Notes under the pieces: generated by a model
The model's input: the letters and a program-made list of their open reading frames with translations, nothing else
What the model was told of the DNA's origin: nothing
Databases searched by the model: none
Position numbers and translations under genes: made by a program
Part shown: positions 9,749-19,564 of the stretch, piece by piece
Position numbering within the stretch: the first letter of the stretch is position 1
Layout of the letters: each line of letters opens with the position of its first letter
Assembly (NCBI RefSeq): GCF_963678635.1
Contig: NC_087067.1
Coordinates: 35,911,966 to 35,975,965 of the forward strand
From: Symsagittifera roscoffensis
Lineage: Eukaryota > Xenacoelomorpha > Acoela > Convolutidae
Reading direction: 5' to 3'
Length of the DNA: 64,000 bases

Positions 9749-12700
9749 TGCGGGTCGTTCAGGCGAGAGCGGGCAAGGAGATGGTGCGACACCAGTCGGG
9801 GGCGAAAAAGAAAACCTGATACCCCCTATGCTCTTGGCAGGTCTGACCATAACCGCCACGAGATCGAAGAAGACGGCGCGAACCCTGGCAGACTCTAAGT
9901 TAGAAATGGAAATCCTCAGTCAATGTGGATCTGGAGGACTTGAAGATTATAGACCCTCGCGAATCAACATGGCCAAGTTGAAACTGGAAGGACAACTCGA
10001 CGTGGTCGAGTACAGTCGAATAACTGTGCCGGAATCGGTCCACATGGGAGATCCGGCAGGGGGTTATGTGGAGATGTTGAAAGCGAGGAACTCCGCGAGA
10101 GGGCACCTGATGGCTTGGAGCGAGAAGCGAGTCATGCAGGAATATCTGAAAGAGCTCACGGAGAATTCGAACTTAAATCGAAAAGAATACGGAACGGTAA
10201 TGTCCTCTGAAGCGAACGAAGTCGGATTGGAAAAATTGCTAGAAATCTCCTGGAGGGCGGCCCTCCAGAGATACTTCGACGAGGCGATGCATGCACCTGC
10301 TACGGTGGCGGCATACCTGGCTCATCCTTGCGTGAGAACTGATCTGCAAGTACGGTTGGCTTGGTGCTTGATGGGCATCAAGAGAGCGGAGTATGAAGCC
10401 AGTAATGATTCGAAATCACGGGAACAGGAACTGGAGTTGATGGAAGCTCTGCGAGCGTTGATTTCGAAAGACGATTCTGCGATAGCATGGGCTAAGCGTA
10501 AGGATGCCCTTTGCTTTGTCAGGTTCGTGGTGGATCGTATCCCCACTCCTGTTTTGGGAGAATGCATAAAGATCATTCGGCAGGAGGGAGTTGATTGTGA
10601 AAGGAACTTCCTTAGGGCACTCCTGGAACTATATCAGGACATGCCATTGACTGTGCCAAGCAAGGAGTCGAGTGATATGGAAAGCTATCGCAAGTTGGAA
10701 GAGGTGAGAAGATATTCCAACAAAGAATTGAAAGTGAGCCGAGAGTTGATTGAAGCGGTCAGAGGACAAAAAGAGTTTGCAAGACTAGGGAAACTGAAGT
10801 CGTTCCAATATGTGTCTGGCATACCGGGGATGGCGTATAATCCCTTCGTGAATGAAGAAGCCAGGGAAGCGTACTTCGACTATGAGCAAGTCATGGTACT
10901 CAATTTCTGGGTCGAACGTATTAAAGAAACTGGGATGCTGATGGTGGAACAACCCAAGCTGGGAATTATTTTGGAAGAACGAGTGGTCGAACCCTCGGTT
11001 CCCGAGCTAAAGGGGCAAGTGAGTTTTGATTGTGGTTCTTGGGACGGTCCCTTGAAAACCAGTCTAGTGACGATGTGGGAACTCATGAAGCCTTCTTGGT
11101 GCCCTCATCCTAATGCCGATTTAATCTGGGACATGACGGCGGATATTACGTTAGACCTAGATGATGATGCGAGTTTACATGATCTAGCCATGATACCCCA
11201 TCTGCTGGCCATGAAGTCGACGAAGTGGAAGAGCAATCCATCCACGGAGCTGCCTGAGGAAAGTCCATCGAGCGATTGGTTGAAGCAAGGCACATGCATG
11301 GCTCAACAAAGTAAGATGGAAGGGCATGTTTGCAACTTGGGACACTGCCTGATTACGCTGAGCGAGCAGCATCGACAACTGGCACGATTGTACGGAAGAT
11401 TGAGCATGTCAGATAAGAGTGCCATGGAGTTGGTTGCAGACTGCCATGGGGTGACGGACGTAAACCTGATCACAGCCTTGGGATTTTGTAGCATGACGAG
11501 TTCGATAGAATCACTCGAGCGCCTGGAGCGTGCCCACGAGCTAGTGACGTCGCTCAGCGTGGAAATATTCCCTGGAGCATTACAGACAGAGCAGAAGATT
11601 GGAGGCTGGCGAGAAACTCTAGAAAATGAAATGAATCTGAAGGATAGTGAAGCCTATCACAGACCTACTGGTTCAAAATATATGGTGGGTTCAAGCTCCG
11701 CGCCATATTGTAATAGCAAGTATCCTACGCACATGGTGGTGATGGATGCGAGGACGCAACAAGTGTTGGTTGACCAACTTTTCTCTGTGCCAAAGTGCGT
11801 GAGGTTGGCAAGAATGTCAGAAAGGTCATATGACTTGTTGGCAAAGATCTTTCGGGCAGTCCCGAAGAGATCCAAAGGCGAATTGCAAGACGTTGTGGGT
11901 GAAGAGTTCATGAGACTGAACGAAGGCAATGTGAGTGAGTTCGAGAAACAGAAAGCGAGTGGAGCCTTACCCACTGAATTCCCCACAATAGAAGAAAAAG
12001 ACGACTTACATAGAATTCTGATGGAGGTGGAACCGTTGCTGGGAGCCTCAGGGTATCGGACCCGAAGGAACATAGTGAGGACCCATGGGGAATATCATTG
12101 CCACTGCTTGGCGCAGACGTTGTGGTACCCCAAACGTGGGAATCTGATCCTAGTATGGGACGTGGAGGAGTTGTATTCCACGGGGTTGCCCAATCAGAAT
12201 CAACAAGTGTCAATCGTGGTGGTTAGCGCCATGCTAGCAGTGAGATGGCTGGAAGCCAACGCGGACACAAGTCAGCAGGAGACGGCCGTGCCGACTCCTG
12301 AACAGCTGAGCAACGTAAAAATGAGTCGTGAATTGGATCTTTTCAGAACCACCTGCAAGGTTCTGAGGATACCTAAAGCCATTGAAAGAATATGGTCAAG
12401 GCAAAGATTGATGCCTTGGTTCCGTGCAGTGATGACATCTTGGATGTATGAACGCGCGAAGCGTCACATGTCAAGGAACACGGAAGCCTATCAATCTTTC
12501 CAGCTAGATATAGGACCAGGAGCCTATAAACGAGCATTCCTGACGCACAGAAACGCGGTCACCACAGCGGTGAAGCGGGTAGCTGGAGCGCCTTGTGTTA
12601 CTGAAGATGAGAAGAGAGAGGTCTTAAGAGCTGACCTAGAACGAAACGTGAGCCTATGTCTTCACAACAGCTTTTGCAGGAACCGGGAGCAGAAGGTGAA

Positions 12701-12839
12701 TGTGGACTTGCTACCTTGTTGCAAACCGAGGCTGTTGGAACAGGAGGGTTGGGGCACGGCCCGCAACTCTCTGGACATGTTAGAGAAAGTCCTGGAAGAC
12801 AGTGACGCTGAACATCAGGATGGAGAAGTGATGGAGTGA
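9606..12839 (+). CDS. Conserved unknown mega-protein, C-terminal half
   Basis: The frame is open from about 9600. The first ATG is at 9606, but the protein is probably entered from the preceding frame. It aligns along its length with the C-terminal half of element B's ORF C. Blocks invariant in both include GMAYNPF, SWCPHP, ATALGF-like/ITALGF, SVPKCVRLARMS, CHCLAQT, WDVEE, LTHRNA and LHNSFC(R/L)NRE. Cys/His-rich spots (GHVCNLGHC, HCHC) could bind metal. No signal peptide or transmembrane segment is evident and I recognise no domain. Conservation of these blocks between families whose DNA is strongly diverged argues that the protein is under selection. Confidence 0.7.
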   Translation: MISRAQRSYLLDEPKKMLKRLKGKSGSRVVNQRVVKSKAKTVVTSLISAGRSGESGQGDGATPVGGEKENLIPPMLLAGLTITATRSKKTARTLADSKLEMEILSQCGSGGLEDYRPSRINMAKLKLEGQLDVVEYSRITVPESVHMGDPAGGYVEMLKARNSARGHLMAWSEKRVMQEYLKELTENSNLNRKEYGTVMSSEANEVGLEKLLEISWRAALQRYFDEAMHAPATVAAYLAHPCVRTDLQVRLAWCLMGIKRAEYEASNDSKSREQELELMEALRALISKDDSAIAWAKRKDALCFVRFVVDRIPTPVLGECIKIIRQEGVDCERNFLRALLELYQDMPLTVPSKESSDMESYRKLEEVRRYSNKELKVSRELIEAVRGQKEFARLGKLKSFQYVSGIPGMAYNPFVNEEAREAYFDYEQVMVLNFWVERIKETGMLMVEQPKLGIILEERVVEPSVPELKGQVSFDCGSWDGPLKTSLVTMWELMKPSWCPHPNADLIWDMTADITLDLDDDASLHDLAMIPHLLAMKSTKWKSNPSTELPEESPSSDWLKQGTCMAQQSKMEGHVCNLGHCLITLSEQHRQLARLYGRLSMSDKSAMELVADCHGVTDVNLITALGFCSMTSSIESLERLERAHELVTSLSVEIFPGALQTEQKIGGWRETLENEMNLKDSEAYHRPTGSKYMVGSSSAPYCNSKYPTHMVVMDARTQQVLVDQLFSVPKCVRLARMSERSYDLLAKIFRAVPKRSKGELQDVVGEEFMRLNEGNVSEFEKQKASGALPTEFPTIEEKDDLHRILMEVEPLLGASGYRTRRNIVRTHGEYHCHCLAQTLWYPKRGNLILVWDVEELYSTGLPNQNQQVSIVVVSAMLAVRWLEANADTSQQETAVPTPEQLSNVKMSRELDLFRTTCKVLRIPKAIERIWSRQRLMPWFRAVMTSWMYERAKRHMSRNTEAYQSFQLDIGPGAYKRAFLTHRNAVTTAVKRVAGAPCVTEDEKREVLRADLERNVSLCLHNSFCRNREQKVNVDLLPCCKPRLLEQEGWGTARNSLDMLEKVLEDSDAEHQDGEVME

Positions 12840-13117
12840 AGATGACCAGAGAAGAGAAGGAGAGAAAACTTGATTGTATTTGTGTGCTAAAACTTAAACC
12901 AATCAGCCAAGTTTTGATTATTGAACTTGTGAAACTTTTTGTTTTGATTTAGTTTGGTCAAACCAGACTTTGAAAATGTTGCAATTGTTAAAATTGTTGA
13001 AATCGTTGATTTTAGTTACTACTATCTATGTATGTATATAAGGAGCATAGGTGAGTATATTTACCTATTTATTCACGACTGGAGTTTTTAACCTGTGTAA
13101 GACACAAATTCACTGTG

Positions 13118-13770
13118 TGGCGACATGGTAAGTTTGAGTAAACTCGCTTTGGAAGGGTGGGTAACTCAAGAACTTTCCTAGCCACAGAGTTTCTTGGTTT
13201 TAATATTGAAAGGACCGCATAAATGACTGATTATACTTGGTGAGTGAAGTTAAGTTAATTTTAACGGGTGCGTGGCCGTGCCACGTCCCACTTTTTAATC
13301 ACAAAGAGCAAAAAGAAGTTTTATGGCAAGACGACGTAAGTAGTCAGAAAAGAAATTTTATCTAGGACACTCCTCATGGTGCAAATTTTGTGAAAATGTT
13401 GGAAGGCAGTGAGATGTAGTACGATGCCATTTGTGAACACGTAGTGAGTTGAGGTGGAGTAGATACATTTCATTTTCTTATGCAATTTGTAAGATTGATT
13501 ACAGAAAATTGGATAACTACTTGACGATAACCCGGTGTTATGCGATCAATAGGGACATTGATGGAGACTTGTCCGGGGAGTATGTGCCATTCTGCCAGAT
13601 GACACAGCACAACCTTCCGGCGACATAAAAAAGGACGGCTAAAGGCCTTATGAACGAAAAAGTGTTGCGAAGGAGGGTCAGAATGTTCTAAAATTTTATT
13701 TTTCAAAATTTCGATTGAAGAGTGAACATTTCTGAGAAATAGAAAAAGTCGGCCATTTTGAATAAAAAAG
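13118..13770 (+). repeat. Diverged direct repeat, unit 1
   Basis: The unit matches 14159-14830 at an offset of about 1031-1060 bases. Shared anchors are TGGCGACATG/TGGTGACATG, GATGTAGTAYGATGCCATTT, TGTCCGGGGAGTATGTG and TTTCTGAGAAAT followed by GGCCATTTT. The match is interrupted by many substitutions and small gaps, so the duplication is old. Confidence 0.7.
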
Positions 13771-13833
13771 ACGAAAAGGAGAACAACGACGCCATATATT
13801 GTGAAGAACAGTCGTACCAGAGACGGAAAATAC

Positions 13834-13904
13834 GAAGCCTCTTATCGTGGCAACAACGCACGATAAGACACTTGTCAACAGATATTGGTGGAGAAGGAGG
13901 CTTC
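13834..13904 (+). other. Compound hairpin
   Basis: An outer 8-bp stem GAAGCCTC (13834-13841) / GAGGCTTC (13897-13904) encloses a perfect 9-bp stem CTTATCGTG (13841-13849) / CACGATAAG (13859-13867). Further short stems follow (GAGATAA/TTATCTC near 13950-13970). Confidence 0.55.
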
Positions 13905-14158
13905 AGTGGGGGAAGAAATATACCACGGGACCCTCCCGGTACACGAAAAATAAGAGATAAGAGTGTTATCTCAAGAATATTACGGGAGCGGAGGCTTGGT
14001 CCCCCAGAGACTGTCTATGTGAAGGGACTGTATAAACTGACTGTATAGCTGCTATAATGTCATAGATCTTAATTAACACCGTTATTATTTAATATTTCAG
14101 AGCATGAGTAGCTAGAAAAGGGAAAGTTTTTAATCACTTAGGAAGACTGATAACTTTG

Positions 14159-14830
14159 TGGTGACATGAAAAACTTGAGTAACTTCTTGAGGAGGGAGGT
14201 TGTTGCATTGTTCTTTCTAACCACAAAGTTTCTTAGTTTTAATACTCAGGACAATAGACAAGCAAGATTTCCGAAGGGAAGGAGCATAGTAGGATAATTT
14301 TAGCTTGTTGGTTGGCAGGACTGTCCTGCAAGCCAACACCTTTTAAATCTAGGAGAAAAAGTTTCAATCGGGACATTGACACTGGAAGTCAGAAAATATG
14401 TTTTATCTTAAGTCATATCCTCAATGTGCAGATTAATGAAAGAATTTGAAGGCTATAGTGATGTAGTATGATGCCATTTATATTCTGCAGTGAGTCGATG
14501 TGACGTAGATAAAAGTAATTTCGTGCATTTTGTAAATTCTGTTCGATGACACTGTAACCATTTAGAACATTGCGCGATTCAATGAGGACATTGACCGGAC
14601 TGTCCGGGGAGTATGTGACATTCGACCAGAATGGCCAAAATACAATTTATGCAGGATTCGAATTTTGAGCAGTAAGCCTTCTGAGTTGATGATTTCGAAG
14701 GATTAGCGACGTTATTGGAACGTTTAGCCAAACGGTGAGGGCTAGAATATTCTAGTATTTTAAATTTTCAAAAATTCGAATGATGACGTCACGTTTCTGA
14801 GAAATGCTGAAACGGCCATTTTAACAAAAA
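14159..14830 (+). repeat. Diverged direct repeat, unit 2
   Basis: This is the partner of 13118-13770, with the same anchors in the same order. The motif TGTCCGGGGAG falls at 14601-14611. It could be an internal duplication in the 3' region or a pair of relics of an old LTR; the sequence alone does not decide. Confidence 0.7.
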
Positions 14831-14933
14831 AGCGAGTAAAAAACAGAACAACTTTTATCTGCGATTGCGAACAGTACGAAAATCGAGATTGGAAAACGAC
14901 AACGAACTACAGAATAGCAGAGAACGCTCCGAG

Positions 14934-14983
14934 TTGCAACTATTGTGCTGCTACAATAGTTGCAAGGCCGTTGCCAACAACGG
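14934..14983 (+). other. Two adjacent perfect hairpins
   Basis: A 13-bp perfect stem TTGCAACTATTGT / ACAATAGTTGCAA has the loop GCTGCT (14934-14965). It is followed at once by a 6-bp stem CCGTTG / CAACGG with loop CCAA (14968-14983). Confidence 0.65.
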
Positions 14984-15000
14984 TGAAGGGTGAGAACCAG

Positions 15001-15067
15001 CCTTCCGGATTAGCAAGAAATCAAGAGTAAGGAGCTTGATTCAGCGGATTCAAGAATCCGGAAGGGT
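15001..15067 (+). other. Compound hairpin closed by the CCGGARGGGT motif
   Basis: The outer perfect 11-bp stem is CCTTCCGGATT (15001-15011) / AATCCGGAAGG (15055-15065). The inner 7-bp stem is AATCAAG (15019-15025) / CTTGATT (15035-15041). The same design recurs at 15688, 16300, 16778 and 17353. Confidence 0.65.
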
Positions 15068-15527
15068 CTCGGGACGGAAACTTTTATTAACTCACATAAA
15101 CTTTTAGCATCCTGTCATGTCCTGACTTGAATTTAACTGATATTTTGATTAGTTTTGACAAGGATGAGGTGCTAGGAGTTGGGGGAAAGGGTTGATCCAT
15201 CTTCGATGGAGATGATGATTTTTATCTACTGAACAAAAACAATAGTAATATGATAAGTAGTAGCCCTGTTTTTAGGAGTGACCTCGTGGTCTGGGGATAC
15301 AGAGACCCAGCCATGAGCTCACTAATTTCGCATGTAATTCAGTTAATTTGAGCGTTCTGGTCGAAGCCGGAGAACAGTAACGTTTTTGTCAGCCTGATGT
15401 AAGAAAAACCACCGAAAAGTACTGGCTTGGTAGAGACGGTGAAAAACATGCAAAGCTCTGTTTAGACGCTAGCCAGTCGTCTTAAGACTTAGTTTTGTTA
15501 TCCGTCGATATGTATCTTCCGGGCGAA

Positions 15528-15960
15528 TGTTACATGTATGTTTTTATGGCGCTCCTGGGTGTTATTCTTTCATAACATCATGACCGGCGGAACCGTTAAC
15601 GAGCACTCCGCGCCGAGCGGATGCTCACATTAACGCCCTTAATAGGCCTAAACTGCCGGGGCGGAAGGGTAGTTCGGAACGCGGAAGCCTTCCGGATTAC
15701 CGTGAATAGTTTTTTAACCTAGTTAAGACCGAAAATTCACGAACCAGGAAGGGTGGGGGGAATCATGAACCCCTCATCCCCTGAGTGGTTTGTGACCAAA
15801 AACACTTAAAGATATCAGCAAAACCAAACAAAAAGTAGTATAGTACCCAAGAAAAACAAAAAACATAAAAAATAACCGAAAAAACCAAAAACAGTAAAAA
15901 AAGTAAAAAATCAGTAGAAATCATCCCCCCAGACAAGATGTGATTCAACCCCCCCGTTTG
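15528..15960 (+). repeat. Segment related to the head of element B's LTR
   Basis: It starts TGTTACAT and shares a 23-bp identical block (15543-15565) with the minus strand of 51777-51799. A related CCTTCCGG...ACCGTGA...TTTTTTAA stretch and an A-rich stretch follow in the same order. It may be a relic of an LTR of the B type lying in the sense strand of A1. I could not find a clear end or target-site duplication. The same segment occurs in duplication copy 2 at 28586. Confidence 0.5.
15688..15752 (+). other. Compound hairpin
   Basis: The outer stem is CCTTCC (15688-15693) / GGAAGG (15747-15752). The inner 7-bp stem is CGTGAAT (15701-15707) / ATTCACG (15735-15741). It is repeated at 28746-28810. 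Confidence 0.5.
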
Positions 15961-16299
15961 TTGTTGATAGATATATTGTTGTTACAGGCATTTATATCAG
16001 TCAGGATCGTTACGATCAATTTTGTAGCCCGTTTGTGAGGCTTGTACTGTAGGGTTATTTGAGCATTTAAGCACGTTAATGATAAATTGCGCTCAATCCG
16101 GAAGGGTCAGCTGATTTGCGCTCAATTCGGAAGGGTCTTGGGTGAAGACCGATCCGGCAAGCAGTTCAAGGAGCAACAAGAAGGGGCTCAACGACAACAA
16201 CAATCGACTGTTGGGTATCGTTAACAAGTTTTGTATCCCTTTTGGTACAAAAAGTAAGATAGTAATCTGTGGGGGGCTCGACAGTGCTGCACTGTAGTG

Positions 16300-16368
16300 A
16301 CCCTTCACCGAACTGCGAATATCCGAGTTAAGCACCTTAATTCGGATAATAAACAAACCCGGAGGGGT
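16300..16368 (+). other. Compound hairpin with 12-bp inner stem
   Basis: The inner stem ATCCGAGTTAAG (16321-16332) / CTTAATTCGGAT (16336-16347) has one G-T pair and loop CAC. The outer stem is ACCCTTC (16300-16306) / GAGGGGT (16362-16368), the latter part of the array motif. A separate small hairpin ACAGTG/CACTGT lies at 16281-16295. Confidence 0.6.
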
Positions 16369-16777
16369 ATAGTATTACTAATATTATTATTCATATAGCC
16401 TATATTAATAGTCACATATCGTTTTTCAGTGAAAAACAACGAAAACAGACCGGTTTTTAGGGTCAAAATAGCGATATTTTGATCCCCCCACAAGTCGCGA
16501 TTTTTGAGATATCGATATTTTTTGAAACGGAAAAAAGAGCTAAGTTAGTGTGTTACATCGTAACTGCACTACTGTAATAAGTAGAACCGGTTAACTTTAG
16601 TTCGGAAGTGGTTGGAACTAGTTTGGTACCAAAAACCAAATTTTCCCAATTTTTGATAGTAAGAAACACTAAAAATTTAGAAAATTTTTTGAAATTTTTG
16701 AGGTAGGACAGTAAAAATAGTTGTTCGGACAACGTCCACTAGTGAATCTACAAGTCTTAAAATCCGCTACCCGAAAG

Positions 16778-16844
16778 CCTTCCGGGTTGCAGAGAAATCG
16801 AACATAACGTGTTTGATTTGGTGGATTCATCAATCCGGAGGGGT
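16778..16844 (+). other. Compound hairpin
   Basis: The outer stem is CCTTCCGGGTT (16778-16788) / AATCCGGAGGG (16832-16842), with G-U pairs. The inner 9-bp stem is AAATCGAAC (16795-16803) / GTTTGATTT (16811-16819). Its order and linker bases resemble 15001-15067, so the two look like paralogous RNA modules. Confidence 0.6.
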
Positions 16845-17352
16845 CCAGGTAGCATAGTTTTTCGCAAAATTTTTCTACAATAGCGTTTTAGATTGGGTCT
16901 TTTGCATTGAACTAGAAGAGTATAGGCCTTCTGAGCTCGGATCAATAATTTTTAGGTCGAAAGGACCAGATTTGCGGAAAAAGTTAGGCGGAACCTATAA
17001 GAGAGAAAATTTTTTGAGTTCGGAAAAAAGACGTTTTGGTTAATAACTTTGGAACTACTGATCATATCGAGTTGATCTTGGTACCAATAGATCAGAAATT
17101 AGCTGAGCTTACTAATAGGATCAGAAATTTTTCGGAAAAGCGAGCGAGAAAATTTTTTGAGATTGTTTTTAGCAAATTACACAAATCCGGAGGGGTACAC
17201 CCTTCACGTTTTATAAATTTTTCTGAAAAACCCTTATACCCCTACCAAAAGTTGATAGCGATTGAACTAAGTAACTTAGGACAGTTCTAGACAAAAAGGG
17301 AAGGCTGAAGGCACAAGACAACCATAATAGAGTCGAAGTTAGGCAAGTGATA

Positions 17353-17414
17353 AGACCCTTCACCGTTAGTGTGAATTGTCAAATAAGTGCCTTAACTTCA
17401 ATCCGGAGGGGTCT
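17353..17414 (+). other. Hairpin with 9-bp outer stem
   Basis: AGACCCTTC (17353-17361) pairs with GAGGGGTCT (17406-17414), the latter including an array motif. The interior has weaker pairing. Confidence 0.5.
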
Positions 17415-18633
17415 AGGAAAGGACCTTATACCCTTCCCAGTTAATTCAAACAGCATAAAAGCAACGCAGAACGTATCCGGAGGGGTATAAGCTGAAATTA
17501 AGAAAACTACAAAAAGCTACTTTGACAGAGCTAAGGGCTCCCAATCCGGAGGGGTCGAAATTTTTCAAAGTCAGAGGGGTCCGAATCCGGAGGGGTCTAC
17601 TTTCCACAAAACCGGAGGGGTCCGAATCCGGAGGGGTCTTATAGTTGCTAATTCCGAGGGGTCCCAATCCGGAGGGGTCTATATTCTGACAGTCCGGAAG
17701 GGTCCTATTTGTGCAAATCCGGAGGGGTATCATTTTATTAAGGACTTAGGTAAACGAAAGAAAGACTAAAAAGCGAGAGGTATTAGGTTATTAATACACA
17801 GGCTAGGTATCAGTGACTGCACTGGTAACTTGCCTCTCAAAAAGAACCAGACTAATACAAAGCAGGTCCGAACTCGGATATTCGCGACACTAAGTCTAAA
17901 TTAAAAAGAGCGTGACTCATTGGTGTGGATTGAAACATAATACGTTTTTGGGAAAAGTAACTGCCCTGAGGATTTTAGTAGGTCTAGCTCGGGCAGTCCG
18001 AAGGCAGATAGGTAACACAGTACTCGGTGGGTGCAATAGACGCCCACTTGAGAAAATTACTGCCTTCAAAGTTTTGTCTGTTTGGTGCAGCACCAAGCAG
18101 GGAAAGCTTTTTCTTTAAAAGACAGGTTCGACTATTGTACTGCGACCGACTAAGAGTACAAGACACATACGTTTTTTTTTATATATACATTCATATTGTG
18201 TCAATATATGTATTTTTTTGTTTTTGATTTTAAATCAACCTAAACTGTGCTTGATTGGGTGGTGACTACACTATCTTTTAAATTGACTGATAACATCATA
18301 TTGTGCTAGTTTCCAGATCTTTGGACCGATAATCGGCTAGTGTGAATAAATTTTATACAAACTGTACTCTGACAACATACAGGGATTCGTGGTCACTATT
18401 TAATAGAATCTGGTGAAATTTATTGTGTTGTGTCATTATTATTGTTAATAAAACTATAAGGTCTCTAGCAATTGAGTCAGGAGTAGGCATAGGAAAGTGA
18501 CAAATAAAGAATGAGTTTAGACAAGTCAAGGATACCAAAACGAGGTAATAGCTCTAGGAAATTCATACCTGAAAAGCAAAGAAAAACGATGACCGATCCT
18601 TTTGTGGATTGGATCAAGCGAACCCGGTCCGAT

Positions 18634-18646
18634 AAAGAGGGGACGG
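18634..18646 (+). other. Candidate 3' polypurine tract
   Basis: AAAGAGGGGACGG is followed by TT and then the LTR start TGTAACA. It is in the right place and of the right composition to prime plus-strand DNA synthesis for a 3' LTR. It is repeated at 31692-31704. Confidence 0.6.
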
Positions 18647-18648
18647 TT

Positions 18649-19564
18649 TGTAACATTCGTCTACTGCAGTCACACATGAGGCTTAAGAAAAATAGGCCCT
18701 ATAACCACTGGCTCAAGGGTCAGAGACACTATCTCTTGTGTTTTTCTACCTCAAGAACGGTCGGAGCCAGTTCGGTTCGCCTGTGACATGAGACTACGAC
18801 CCGTTACAGCTTAAAGGCTACTACTAAAATATCCCCCCACTCTAGAATTAGAAACGTCCCCATACTTAGGTCTCTAGATACCCAAAATACATGAACGCCG
18901 TTAAAAACCGGGTTGGAACAATCCGTTAAGTTACTTTTTATTAGACAGTGGAACTTTGATCCATTTCAGATGGATCAACCTAAAACTCGCCTTACCTCAA
19001 CATAACAATTATAAAACACACTCAAGGAATTTAAATTAAGTACTCACATTGTAGCACGCTCAAGAACCAGGAAGTAAATAAGTCGGTAAACAACTCAAGA
19101 GTCAACAAAGTAACTAAAATGAGTTTAATGTCAGTCAGTTTTAACAACAAGAACAAGTTTTTACTCTAGACTGCAAGTTCTCGTGAACCATTGGGACACT
19201 CTAGCTGTCCACCTTTCCACCGAAGAATCACTCTGGTCCAGTCAATAATAGTATTCCAATCGTAATAATCCAACTCGAGGGAATGCTCTCGTCTCTGTCA
19301 CAGATGGGACAGCTCTACTCTAGGTTATTATTGCTTTCGAAATTGCGAATAGCAATTTCCTACTGCTTTTTCTTGCGACTTTCCCGCGTTTTCCACTCAA
19401 TTGTTCTGAAATTGTTCTGATCTCTTTTTCTGATTTTCAGTTCTCGCGAGAAAATCGTGCATGACAGGTTCCATTCGAAATTTCGAAAAATCAAATTTCA
19501 CTCCAAAATCAAGTGTTTTTTGCTTCTCTCAAGGTCAAACTTCCAAATATGACCGAGTGGCACA
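18649..19564 (+). repeat. 916-bp LTR (3' LTR of element A1)
   Basis: The repeat starts TGTAACATTCG and ends TGGCACA, i.e. TG...CA. It is the same length as 51806-52721, with about six substitutions by eye. A polypurine tract precedes it. It contains a TTTTTCTGATTTTCAG acceptor-like tract near 19424-19440. Confidence 0.75.

Larger units (their letters stand above)
16098..17728 (+). repeat. CCGGARGGGT motif array, copy 1
   Basis: There are thirteen perfect copies of CCGGARGGGT, starting at 16098, 16359, 16835, 17187, 17403, 17477, 17546, 17587, 17612, 17628, 17669, 17694 and 17719. Weaker copies lie near 16127, 17570 and 17653, and one outlier is at 15058. Most are preceded by AAT and followed by C or A. 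Spacing is irregular, tightening to 16-50 bases at 17546-17728. Several form the 3' arm of long hairpins. All are on the same strand as element A1. Confidence 0.85.
12840..18648 (+). other. Long structured 3' non-coding region of element A1
   Basis: These 5.8 kb hold no convincing gene; the short frames are not conserved beyond the exact duplicate. The region contains a diverged direct repeat (13118-13770 and 14159-14830), a series of compound hairpins, an LTR-head-like segment (15528 onward), the CCGGARGGGT array (16098-17728) and a polypurine tract at its right end. Two copies of TGTCCGGGGAG (13570, 14601) also occur in the integrase coding region. The part from 15467 is repeated exactly at 28525. 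Confidence 0.7.
1..19564 (+). mobile_element. Element A1: giant Ty3/gypsy-like LTR retrotransposon, 5' part outside window
   Basis: In order this element shows an integrase-macro-domain gene (1-3561), a gap with a splice acceptor, an SGNH/unknown block (4039-12839), a 5.8 kb structured non-coding region, a polypurine tract (18634-18646) and a 916-bp LTR (18649-19564). The order and protein similarity match element A2 at the right of the window. The LTR matches the A2 5' LTR over its whole length with about six substitutions by eye. The integrase frame is broken by a nonsense codon and a one-base deletion, so this copy is defective. Its left end lies outside the window. The right end is the last base shared with the A2 LTR. 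Confidence 0.8.

Noticed and set aside
16098-17728. CRISPR-like array of short repeats
   Set aside because: Spacing is irregular, the motif is only 10 bases, and the context is a eukaryotic retroelement with no cas genes.
18511-18786. 91-codon frame spanning the LTR start
   Set aside because: It crosses the polypurine tract and LTR border and is not conserved beyond the exact duplicate; in A2 only its LTR half exists.
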